Origin: Acidobacteriota bacterium
GTDB lineage: Bacteria; Acidobacteriota; Terriglobia; Terriglobales; Acidobacteriaceae
NCBI GenBank assembly: GCA_021805955.1
Contig: JAJZDO010000124.1
Coordinates: forward strand, 1 to 5,673
Direction of reading: 5' to 3'
Length of the DNA: 5,673 nucleotides
Every line of letters starts with the position of its first letter. Within the stretch, counting starts at the first letter, position 1. Below, piece after piece: positions 1 through 5,639 of the stretch. A program made the position numbers and the translations under genes. The notes beneath the pieces were generated by a model. It was not told the origin of the DNA. It saw only the letters and a program-made list of their open reading frames with translations, and made no database searches.

Positions 1-46
1 TCGAATTGATTGACTTGTCCATTGGGCTCAGTCTAGTCTGATTGCG

Positions 47-742
47 ATGCGCAGACGAGATTTTGTGAAAGCGATTGTGGCTGTTCCGGTGACAGCCACA
101 TCAATGTTCGGGCAGACCACAACGGCTCCTTCTGGAGAGAAACCCTCAGCGCCGCAAACTTCTTCCACTTCGACGGTTCCACCTGCAATAGAGACTACCC
201 CCAGATCCATCGAACAGCGGGGGAGCTTCGGCTTTCGGAGTCCAGCGATTCCCGCCACTATTCCAGATGCAATTGCAACGACAGAAGGGCATTTTTTTGA
301 CGTCCGGCAGATGGCGACGCTACGCAAACTTGGCGACATACTCCTGCCGCCACTCAATGGATATCCCGGATCGACGCAGGCCTGTGCGCCAGAATTCATT
401 GACTTTTTAGTCGGTGTCTCGCCAGCCGAGCGCCAGCACATGTATCGGTCAGGGTTGGACCGGCTGAATGCGGAGGCGGAAAAACGGTTTGCGGTTCCTT
501 TTGCGGACGTGAACGCCGAACAGGCAGATGCGCTGCTGCGACCTTGGCTGAGAGTCTGGATGCGTGACCATCCGCCCACAGAGCCGTTTGCCCAGTTCAT
601 CAACCTGGCGCATGAGGATATTCGTACCGCGACGATGAATTCACAGACTTGGAGCATCGCGGCGACTTCCGCCGGGGAGCGAGCGCCCGGAATCGGTCTC
701 TACTGGTCTCCGATCGATCCGGACATCGAGATGTATGTGTAG
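47..742 (+). CDS. Tat-exported small subunit of a GMC dehydrogenase (gluconate 2-dehydrogenase subunit 3 family)
   Basis: The 231-residue protein opens with a twin-arginine motif (RRDFVK, residues 3-8) and a short hydrophobic stretch (9-22), so export by the Tat route is likely. A Pro/Ser/Thr-rich linker (about 24-75) precedes the folded domain (about 82-231). That domain has the family pattern: a helix leading to DILLPP (97-102), [15 protein letters not shown] (106-120), and a C-terminal [12 protein letters not shown] (215-226). In this family the small subunit pairs with a GMC flavoprotein that lacks its own signal and carries it across the membrane folded. The flavoprotein gene follows 20 bases downstream, which fits. 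The ATG at 47 is chosen because the Tat motif follows at once; I see no good Shine-Dalgarno before it. Only 46 bases of upstream DNA are visible, so an earlier operon gene is possible. Family assignment is fairly secure; the substrate is unknown. Confidence 0.85.
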   Translation: MRRRDFVKAIVAVPVTATSMFGQTTTAPSGEKPSAPQTSSTSTVPPAIETTPRSIEQRGSFGFRSPAIPATIPDAIATTEGHFFDVRQMATLRKLGDILLPPLNGYPGSTQACAPEFIDFLVGVSPAERQHMYRSGLDRLNAEAEKRFAVPFADVNAEQADALLRPWLRVWMRDHPPTEPFAQFINLAHEDIRTATMNSQTWSIAATSAGERAPGIGLYWSPIDPDIEMYV

Positions 743-762
743 GAAGAGGAGCTAAATTTCCC

Positions 763-2334
763 ATGAAGGAGACACATGCTGACGTACTGATTATTGGTTC
801 GGGTCATTCTGGCGGGATGGTAGCCAAGGTTCTTACAGAAAAAGGCATTTCCTGCCTGATGTTGAACGCAGGACCTATCGTCGATTTTCAAAAAGACCGC
901 GAACTTAAGCCTGCGTATGAATTGCCCTATCGGGGCTTTAACATGCCGGGGCGACTGGAGCACGTTTTTCAGGCGACCGAGTTTAACGCCAACACATGGG
1001 TCGATGAAAAGGTAGTTCCATACACATACGACCAAGGAAATCCTTACAACTGGGTGCGGGTGCGACTGTTCGGCGGGCGCTCTCTCTTCTGGTCGCGTCA
1101 ATCCTTCCGCCTCAGCAACTATGAATTCAAGGCCAAGGACCACGATGGCTTTGGGGACAACTGGCCCATCAGCCTGGCCGACCTGGCGCCTTATTACTCC
1201 CGTGTGGAAGAAATCTTCCGGGTGAGCGGGTACCCGGATGGGCTGCCGCAATATCCCGACGGCAATTTTGTCGTCAATGACACTCCCTGGTCGGGGTCCA
1301 TGCAGCGCTTCATTGCGGCCGGCAAAAAATTGAATGTTCCGGTCTGCAAGCCGCGCAGCGCCATGGGTCGCGATGGACTGGCCAGCTCAATCAACCTTCT
1401 GCTGCCGGATGCGATCGCAACTGGAAAGTTTACGGCTGTGCCGAACGTGGTGGTGCGCCAGCTCACCGTGGATAAGAACACTGGCCTGGCGAATGGAGCG
1501 CTCTTTGTCGATCGCCATTCACGGCGGGAAATGTCGGTGAATGCGCGGGTGGTGATTCTGGCGGCGGGCTGCCTGGAGAGCACACGACTGCTGCTGAACT
1601 CCGGACTGGCAAATTCCAGCGGTGTCCTTGGCCATTATTTGATCGACAACGTGTACGGTCCCGGTGTGGTCTGCTCTGTACCGGAGGCACGCGACGGAAA
1701 AGCGACGCCGGATTTAATGGGAGGCGGGGCGCTGATACCTCGCTTCCGCAATATCAACACCAAAGCAAAGAACTTCATTGGAGGCTATGCTCTGAACGTT
1801 TGGAGCAGCACGCGATCCATGGACCCGCGAAACTTTGCAGCCTATGGAGCTGACTTGCAAAAGAAGCTGGACAGCTATGACGGAAGCGGCTTTTCCATGG
1901 GCATGATGGGCCAAGTTCTATCGCATTACGAGCACCATGTCAGCATCGACAAGAACGTGGTGGATGCATGGGACATCCCTGTTCTGCACGTGGAAACGCG
2001 TTATACCGACAACGAGTTCAACATGTCGCGCGACGCAGTCGACACAGGCGTGGCAATGGCTGAAGCCGCGGGGTTTGAAGTGCTCTCAAAGAATTATGAT
2101 CCCAACCCTCCGGGCTACAGCATTCACGAACTTGGCACATGCAGAATGGGAGACAATCCGAAGACCAGCGTTTTGAACAAGTGGAATCAGAGCCATGACA
2201 TCAAGAATCTGTATGTGGTCGATGGCAGCAGTTTCGTCAACAGCGGATGGCAGAACCCTACCATGACGATTCTCGCCCTTTCCATGCGTGCCGCCGATCA
2301 TCTGGCGGAACAGATGCGTCAGGGGAACGTCTAG
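763..2334 (+). CDS. GMC-family FAD-dependent dehydrogenase, large (catalytic) subunit
   Basis: The 523-residue flavoprotein has an N-terminal FAD-binding Rossmann motif ([12 protein letters not shown], residues 7-18). It also has the GMC loop GGRSLFW (104-110), the segment [19 protein letters not shown] (134-152), and the C-terminal GMC block. In that block HELGTCRMG begins at His455 and QNPTMT contains Asn498; these are the likely His/Asn pair that abstracts the substrate proton. YVVDGSSF (481-488) is the usual FAD-contact segment. There is no signal peptide, consistent with export in complex with the Tat-bearing subunit upstream. I see no three-cysteine cluster of the kind that binds the 3Fe-4S centre in bacterial FAD-glucose dehydrogenases; only Cys195 lies in that region. 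The frame is open from ATG 649, but ATG 763 is chosen because GAGGAG lies at 746-751 and the Rossmann fold follows at once. Candidate substrates are sugars (including glucoside 3-dehydrogenase-type oxidation), sugar acids or other alcohols. Confidence 0.88.
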   Translation: MKETHADVLIIGSGHSGGMVAKVLTEKGISCLMLNAGPIVDFQKDRELKPAYELPYRGFNMPGRLEHVFQATEFNANTWVDEKVVPYTYDQGNPYNWVRVRLFGGRSLFWSRQSFRLSNYEFKAKDHDGFGDNWPISLADLAPYYSRVEEIFRVSGYPDGLPQYPDGNFVVNDTPWSGSMQRFIAAGKKLNVPVCKPRSAMGRDGLASSINLLLPDAIATGKFTAVPNVVVRQLTVDKNTGLANGALFVDRHSRREMSVNARVVILAAGCLESTRLLLNSGLANSSGVLGHYLIDNVYGPGVVCSVPEARDGKATPDLMGGGALIPRFRNINTKAKNFIGGYALNVWSSTRSMDPRNFAAYGADLQKKLDSYDGSGFSMGMMGQVLSHYEHHVSIDKNVVDAWDIPVLHVETRYTDNEFNMSRDAVDTGVAMAEAAGFEVLSKNYDPNPPGYSIHELGTCRMGDNPKTSVLNKWNQSHDIKNLYVVDGSSFVNSGWQNPTMTILALSMRAADHLAEQMRQGNV

Positions 2335-2336
2335 TC

Positions 2337-2945
2337 ATGGACTCATGGCGCATGTTTGCTTTGCTCACGCTAATGGCCTTCTGGACACAACCGGCCTTGC
2401 GTACTCCGATGATTGTAACTGTACAAAGCTCTGCAAATGTCCCGGCCGCTGCGCCGGCGCAGAACAGCGTCCCCGCACCGAGCGGCGCAACTGCACAAAG
2501 CAACACGCCAGCCCCGTTGCCTGGCCCCGTACAACCCATTCCATTTAGCCATAAGCAACACGCGGGCATGATGAAGTTGCCATGCGAGTTCTGCCATGTT
2601 CCTTCGCGTTCTGGAGATACCTTGTCCATTCCGCGGGCTACGTTCTGTATGCAGTGTCACCAGACGATGGGCACCAAGGATCCTGGCGTCCAAAAACTTG
2701 CGAACTACGCCGAATCCAACGATCCGATTCCGTGGGTGCGTGTGTACGAGCTGCCTTCGTTTGTTTCTTTCAGCCACAAGACCCACCTTGCACAAGGCAT
2801 TTCTTGCCAGGAGTGCCATGGACCTGTCGCGGACCGGGTACAGCTCTTCAAGGAAACGGACATATCGATGGCCGGTTGCGTAAATTGCCACCGCGAAAAA
2901 AAAGCTAACATTGAATGCAATACCTGCCACATACTGGACCAGTAA
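2337..2945 (+). CDS. Pentahaem cytochrome c, ActA-like (cytochrome c3/c7 superfamily)
   Basis: This 202-residue protein has five CXXCH haem sites: CEFCH (83-87), CMQCH (104-108), CQECH (157-161), CVNCH (181-185) and CNTCH (194-198). Two FSHKxH segments (70-75 and 146-150 region) supply likely distal histidine ligands, so the protein looks like a duplicated two-haem unit plus a fifth haem. The run NDPIPWVRVYELPSFVSF (128-145) and DISMAGCVNCHR (175-186) resemble ActA, the pentahaem subunit of alternative complex III; the other act genes are absent here. An N-terminal hydrophobic helix (about 7-20) is a signal or anchor, followed by an Ala/Pro-rich linker (35-68). ATG 2337 starts two bases after the flavoprotein stop, with AGGGGA at 2321-2326 inside the upstream gene, so translation is probably coupled. 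Likely role: wiring electrons from the dehydrogenase to the respiratory chain. Haem count is directly visible; the partner is inferred. Confidence 0.85.
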   Translation: MDSWRMFALLTLMAFWTQPALRTPMIVTVQSSANVPAAAPAQNSVPAPSGATAQSNTPAPLPGPVQPIPFSHKQHAGMMKLPCEFCHVPSRSGDTLSIPRATFCMQCHQTMGTKDPGVQKLANYAESNDPIPWVRVYELPSFVSFSHKTHLAQGISCQECHGPVADRVQLFKETDISMAGCVNCHREKKANIECNTCHILDQ

Positions 2946-3025
2946 TTCGCCTCGTGCCAGTAGAATTTAAGAATGCATCTGTCCTCCAAATCCACGATTT
3001 CTATCGATATGAACAAGGAGATTCT

Positions 3026-3346
3026 ATGAAACTTTTGACGGTATTTTTTTCGGCGGCAGCGGTCGTTTGCTCCCTGTCTGGGGTTGCGATTGGACAGAAC
3101 AACGGAGCCACGCTGTTCCAGTCGCGCTGCGTTATGTGTCACGGTGCTGATGGAAAAGGAACGCCCACCGGTGCTGCATTGAAAGTAGTAAACCTGCACA
3201 GTCCCACGGTCAAGAAACTGAGTAACGCCGAGATGGCAACTGTGATTCGCAAAGGAAAAAACATGATGCCGGCATTCGGCAACAGTTTGACTTCGCCGCA
3301 GATCGAAAGTCTCATTTCCCACATTCGCGAGCTTCAGAAGAAATAA
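3026..3346 (+). CDS. Small monohaem c-type cytochrome (class I)
   Basis: The 106-residue precursor has a Sec signal peptide (about 1-23: Lys2, hydrophobic core 3-22). It carries one haem site, CVMCHG (Cys35, Cys38, His39), followed by ADGKGTPTG, the usual class I cytochrome c loop. Met81 in NMMPAFG is the likely sixth iron ligand, and the C-terminal helix LTSPQIESLISHIREL (88-103) completes the fold. The mature size of about 83 residues is typical for a soluble periplasmic electron shuttle. AAGGAG at 3015-3020, five bases before ATG 3026, fixes the start. It lies 80 bases after the pentahaem cytochrome and is probably cotranscribed as the final carrier of this dehydrogenase set. A separate promoter in the 80-base gap cannot be excluded. 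Family assignment is secure; the redox partner is inferred from position. Confidence 0.88.
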   Translation: MKLLTVFFSAAAVVCSLSGVAIGQNNGATLFQSRCVMCHGADGKGTPTGAALKVVNLHSPTVKKLSNAEMATVIRKGKNMMPAFGNSLTSPQIESLISHIRELQKK

Positions 3347-3453
3347 CCTGTGCAGCCGGCTCTTGGGGAAGATGGTCGCTATAACGCGCCCCGTAACTCG
3401 CTGGTGGAACAGTTGCGGATCATGAGCTAATGCGTCACCGGGTCATTGCCGCG
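3347..3453. other. Gap between convergent genes
   Basis: This 107-base gap separates the end of the cytochrome gene from the end of the deformylase gene, which run towards each other. I looked for a bidirectional terminator and found no stem of convincing length and no T-run on either strand. Transcription termination for both units therefore remains unassigned. Confidence 0.5.
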
Positions 3454-4047
3454 CTATATCTCGCGCCGACTAAGAGAGATCAGCGACTCAGCAGGCTGGT
3501 CTTTCCAGTGTCGCGTGTAATTTTCAAGTGAAGAAAAACTGCGTGCATGCATTCGGTCGATATAGAGCCTGCCGTGCAAATGATCGATTTCATGCTGGAG
3601 GATACGGGCGTACCATCCGGAAGCTTCGATGATCCGAGATGTGCCTTGATGATCGAGACAGGCGACGCGCACTTCCCTTGCGCGGGGCACCAGGGCGGTG
3701 AATCCTGGCAAGCTCAAGCAGCCTTCGAAGTATGTCGCAGTCGGCTTTCCAAGCCATACAATTGTCGGGTTCACAATGACGTGAAATGGGACCTCAGTTC
3801 GACCGCGTTCCATCAGGTCCGCTTCGCTAAGCGTCTTTTGATACTCAGCCTTATCTTCGATCACGGCGAGCTGCAGCGATTCTCCAACCTGCGGTGCGGC
3901 AAGTCCCACTCCCGGAGCATCGCGAAGGGTCTCCCGCATGTATCCAATCAAGTTTTGGATCGATGAGCTCCGGATTTGCTCCGCGGAAAGCTCTTGCGAC
4001 ACAGCCCGCAAGCCCGGTTCCCCAACAGTCACGATTTTCAAACGCAC
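3454..4047 (-). CDS. def: Peptide deformylase, PDF1A-like
   Basis: This metalloenzyme removes the formyl group from the N-terminal formyl-methionine of new proteins in the cytoplasm. All three catalytic motifs are present (numbering from the GTG at 4047, 197 residues): GVGLAAPQVG (46-55), EGCLSLPG (108-115, metal ligand Cys110) and HEIDHLHG (152-159, metal ligands His152 and His156, catalytic Glu153). An insertion of about 20 residues between the first two motifs (around 64-88, beginning EDKAEYQ) and ASGWYARILQ just before the histidine motif match my recollection of mitochondrial/plastid PDF1A enzymes. The frame is open to a GTG at 4056, but AGGTGATC (minus strand, 4058-4051) is an excellent ribosome binding site for the GTG at 4047. 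That start also gives the usual short lead into VRLKIVTVGEPGLR. No fmt or other translation gene is beside it. Function is secure; the exact start is not. Confidence 0.93.
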   Translation of the reverse strand: MRLKIVTVGEPGLRAVSQELSAEQIRSSSIQNLIGYMRETLRDAPGVGLAAPQVGESLQLAVIEDKAEYQKTLSEADLMERGRTEVPFHVIVNPTIVWLGKPTATYFEGCLSLPGFTALVPRAREVRVACLDHQGTSRIIEASGWYARILQHEIDHLHGRLYIDRMHARSFSSLENYTRHWKDQPAESLISLSRREI

Positions 4048-4050
4048 TTC

Positions 4051-4058
4051 GATCACCT
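4051..4058 (-). promoter_or_regulatory. Ribosome binding site deciding the deformylase start
   Basis: On the minus strand AGGTGATC is complementary to the 3' end of 16S rRNA and ends three bases before the GTG at 4047. The alternative GTG at 4056 lies inside this site, which argues against it as the start. Confidence 0.55.
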
Positions 4059-4068
4059 TCGCAACGCG

Positions 4069-4097
4069 AGTATACCTGCGAGATCGACATGCACCAA
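4069..4097 (-). promoter_or_regulatory. Candidate sigma-70-type promoter for the deformylase gene
   Basis: On the minus strand TTGGTG (4097-4092) and TATACT (4074-4069) are separated by 17 bases. The -10 hexamer matches consensus at five of six positions and the -35 at its first three. A transcript starting about seven bases on would have a leader of only about 15 bases, just enough for the AGGTGATC site. This is inferred from sequence pattern alone. Confidence 0.45.
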
Positions 4098-4209
4098 CAG
4101 CATCATCCGGCGAAGCACGCGCGCACCGCAGGGCATAGGCTCACTACTTCGCGGTACCGTATCGTTGTCCGGCTCAGAGTTTGCGGCTTACACTGGGCGG
4201 TTGGAAGTC

Positions 4210-4315
4210 CTAGAGCATTTTCACAGATAGCGTAAGGTTTGGGTGCCCCATCCCTAGCACAGCTAGGGTGGGATAGCGCTATGTCCGCATTACAGCAACT
4301 GTGAAACTGGTCTAG
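4210..4315. mobile_element. 106-bp foldback element, MITE candidate with CTAG-bounded terminal inverted repeats
   Basis: The left end (4210-4226, CTAGAGCATTTTCACAG) and the right end (4299-4315, CTGTGAAACTGGTCTAG) are inverted copies matching at 15 of 17 positions. Both ends lie at CTAG, the kind of site at which IS630/Tc1-mariner elements insert with duplication of the central TA. The inside also folds: a near-perfect 11-bp stem with a 3-base loop (4247-4272) sits almost at the centre, so the whole piece could form one interrupted hairpin. There is no room for a transposase, so it would move only in trans. The pairing is directly visible. The family link and mobility are inferred and need copies elsewhere in the genome. 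Confidence 0.5.
4247..4272. repeat. Central hairpin of the foldback element
   Basis: CCCATCCCTAGC (4247-4258) pairs with GCTAGGGTGGG (4262-4272) across the loop ACA, with the T at 4251 bulged out. Directly beside it lies a perfect 10-bp palindrome, ATAGCGCTAT (4273-4282). The motif style GGGTGCCCCATCC...GGGTGGGAT recalls intergenic repeats I remember from acidobacterial genomes; this is recollection only. No T-run follows on either strand, so it is not a standard intrinsic terminator. Confidence 0.6.
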
Positions 4316-4368
4316 TGCTTATCTGGAAGTCAAATCGGCTTCGTGTCTGCAACTTTCGCTCCGACAAT

Positions 4369-4653
4369 CTACTCGCCCTGTCGAAATTGAATGCCAGCCG
4401 GAGCAAACCGATACGACGCCCCTGCGGCTTGCATTTGCGGCATAAAACATTCGCCAAATTGAGGCCCAGGAACCTTCGATCGCACAGTCGTAGAGGATGT
4501 CCCGCAAATCTACGCCCGAATCTCTTCTCGTGAATTTCAGAGCCTCGCTCACGCACTGCCCATGGATTTCCCGTATTAAGGGAATTTAATCCAGTCAATT
4601 GGAGCATCAGCCACCATTTTGGACAACATCGCATCCCACCATTCGGATACAAT
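4369..4653 (-). pseudogene. Possible decayed gene fragment of unknown family
   Basis: On the minus strand three protein-like stretches follow one another without overlap. The first (4653-4576) reads VSEWWDAMLSKMVADAP then IDWIKFP and a stop. The second (about 4585-4475) is in another frame and includes VSEALKFTRRDSGVDL then RDILYDCAIEG. The third (about 4473-4369) is back in the first frame, includes FGECFMPQMQAAGASYRFAP, and ends with TAG. The return to the first frame is what two small indels in an old gene would give. I do not recognise the family. There is no start, no ribosome binding site and an early stop, so nothing functional is expected. The pieces could be chance open frames, because third-position GC is not strongly biased. 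Confidence 0.3.
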
Positions 4654-4808
4654 CTACTGCGGCCAAACTGAAGGAAGTTGCTAGTCCCCGAACAAGGATG
4701 AATCAGTGAACTACCGAATTTGACGTTTTCACCATCGGCGGCGTAGTTTTGCTAAAGCGAAATTTCGGCATGCGTTGCAGCCGTTTTTCCTGAGAAGTGC
4801 GAGGTGCA

Positions 4809-4824
4809 GTGTGATCTGTCACAC
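4809..4824. promoter_or_regulatory. Perfect palindrome, possible CRP/FNR-family operator
   Basis: GTGTGA and TCACAC form perfect 6-bp arms around the 4-base spacer TCTG. The half-site TGTGA is that of CRP-type regulators, but CRP sites have a 6-base spacer; the 4-base spacing is that of FNR sites, whose half-site is TTGAT. It lies about 230 bases upstream of the hydrogenase start. Assignment to a regulator is speculative; the symmetry is directly visible. Confidence 0.3.
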
Positions 4825-4924
4825 ACCCTGCATCGCTTCGCCCCTCAGCAACTCTCTCCCTGTGTATCTGCAGTATCACCTTTCAAATCCAGCCTGTCTT
4901 CATGATTCCGGCGCCGCCCGAATT

Positions 4925-5065
4925 TTGCATTCCCAACAAACACGGATTTCCAACATCGCCAATCAAGCGGCCCAAGCTGCGGACTTGGTGACGCAAATCA
5001 CCGCGTCGCACAACATCATGAACGAAAAAATTGCGCAACAAGGAGGGCCCTATGGCCGAGCCTAA
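4925..5065 (+). CDS. Possible small coiled-coil protein overlapping the hydrogenase start
   Basis: A plus-strand reading frame ends with TAA at 5063-5065, 14 bases inside the hydrogenase gene. Its last 46 codons (from TTG 4925) encode a helix with a clean 3-4 heptad pattern: in RISNIANQAAQAADLVTQ and the following ITASHNIMNEKIAQQ, hydrophobic or small residues recur at Ile, Ala, Ala, Val, Ile, His, Met, Ile. Third-position GC in this part is about two thirds, as expected for coding DNA here. Against it, there is no ATG before a late Met (NIMNEK) and no ribosome binding site at any candidate start, and the first 50 codons of the longer frame (TTG 4775) do not look protein-like. If real, it would be translationally coupled to the hydrogenase. 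It may instead be a chance frame or the tail of a decayed gene. Confidence 0.25.
   Translation: MHSQQTRISNIANQAAQAADLVTQITASHNIMNEKIAQQGGPYGRA
5040..5046 (+). promoter_or_regulatory. Strong ribosome binding site of the hydrogenase small subunit
   Basis: AAGGAGG ends five bases before the ATG at 5052. This decides the start against the in-frame ATG at 5031, which lies upstream of the site. Confidence 0.8.
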
Positions 5066-5639
5066 CTCCGGTGCCAAAATGCAGCCGCCATCAACCGTGA
5101 AAGACGTTCATATCCTCTGGATCACAGCCGGACTTGGCTGCGACGGAGATAGTGTTTCTATCACTGCAGCCACACAGCCGAGCATTGAAGATGTTCTGCT
5201 CGGGGCCATTCCCGGTCTTCCCGAAGTACATCTGCACAATCCGGTGCTGGCATACGAGAATGGCGACGACTTCATGAAGTTCTCCTATCAGGCGGAAAAA
5301 GGGGAGCTCGATCCTTTCGTACTGGTGATGGAAGGCTCAATTCCCAACGAGAAGATCAAAAAAGAGGGTTACTGGGCCGGAATGGGCACCAACCCTGACA
5401 CCGGGCAACCGATCCTTACCTGCGACTGGATCGATCGCCTCGCGCCGAAGGCGTTGGCGGTAATCGGTTGCGGCACCTGCGCCACCTATGGCGGAATCCA
5501 CGCAATGCAAGGCAATCCGACCGGGTGTATGGGGTTGGCCGATTATCTGGGATGGAATTGGCGCTCGAAAGCCGGACTACCTATTATCAAGGTGCCGGGA
5601 TGCCCGGTGCAACCAGACAACGATGCCTGGTTTCTCTGA
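5052..5639 (+). CDS. hhyS: [NiFe]-hydrogenase small subunit, group 1h type, truncated by internal deletion and frameshift
   Basis: Residues 1-190 match the iron-sulfur subunit of high-affinity (actinobacterial-type, group 1h) uptake hydrogenases, which oxidise trace H2 to feed respiration. Visible motifs are ILWITAGLGCDGDS (21-34), EGSIPNEKIKKEGYW (94-108), GCGTCATYGGIHA (139-151) and VPGCPVQPDN (181-190). The proximal [4Fe-4S] ligands would be Cys30, Asp33, Cys143 and Cys184; aspartate in place of the usual cysteine is a known trait of this group. No signal peptide or Tat motif is present, also as expected. After Asn190 the frame reads DAWFL and stops at 5637-5639. The normal protein continues for roughly 150 more residues, including all ligands of the medial and distal clusters, so this product could not carry electrons normally. 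The large-subunit gene would lie beyond the window. Identity is secure; whether the break is biological is not. Confidence 0.88.
   Translation: MAEPNSGAKMQPPSTVKDVHILWITAGLGCDGDSVSITAATQPSIEDVLLGAIPGLPEVHLHNPVLAYENGDDFMKFSYQAEKGELDPFVLVMEGSIPNEKIKKEGYWAGMGTNPDTGQPILTCDWIDRLAPKALAVIGCGTCATYGGIHAMQGNPTGCMGLADYLGWNWRSKAGLPIIKVPGCPVQPDNDAWFL

Larger units (their letters stand above)
4048..5051. other. About 1 kb without a clear intact gene
   Basis: This interval separates the divergently oriented deformylase and hydrogenase genes. It holds the deformylase promoter candidate, a foldback element (4210-4315), a decayed minus-strand reading frame (4369-4653), a perfect palindrome (4809-4824) and a possible small reading frame ending inside the hydrogenase gene. 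In 4098-4209 and 4654-4800 I see nothing I can name. Reading frames longer than 60 codons exist here but are arginine- or serine-rich and lack ribosome binding sites. The interval looks like decayed intergenic DNA with a small repeat insertion. Confidence 0.6.

Noticed and set aside
10..39. Promoter for the dehydrogenase operon (TTGACT at 10-15, TAGTCT at 34-39)
   Set aside because: The -10 is weak, the transcript would start almost at the ATG, and the upstream DNA is cut off by the window edge.
28..657. Minus-strand open frame of 209 codons
   Set aside because: It is the antisense of the well-supported Tat subunit gene, with a Ser/Arg-rich composition and no recognisable domain.
649..762. 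Upstream ATG at 649 as the start of the GMC flavoprotein
   Set aside because: It would overlap the small-subunit gene by 94 bases and add an arginine-rich lead before the Rossmann fold; ATG 763 has a ribosome binding site.
4247..4272. Intrinsic transcription terminator
   Set aside because: The stem is strong, but no T-run follows on either strand and no gene ends close by.
4226..4278. GATAGCG direct repeats (4226-4232 and 4272-4278) as a target-site duplication around the central hairpin
   Set aside because: Both copies lie inside the larger foldback element, whose CTAG-bounded inverted ends explain the structure better; a 7-base repeat can occur by chance.
4290..4652. 120-codon minus-strand gene
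   Set aside because: Arginine- and leucine-rich composition typical of an out-of-frame shadow; the alternative frames in the same DNA look more protein-like.
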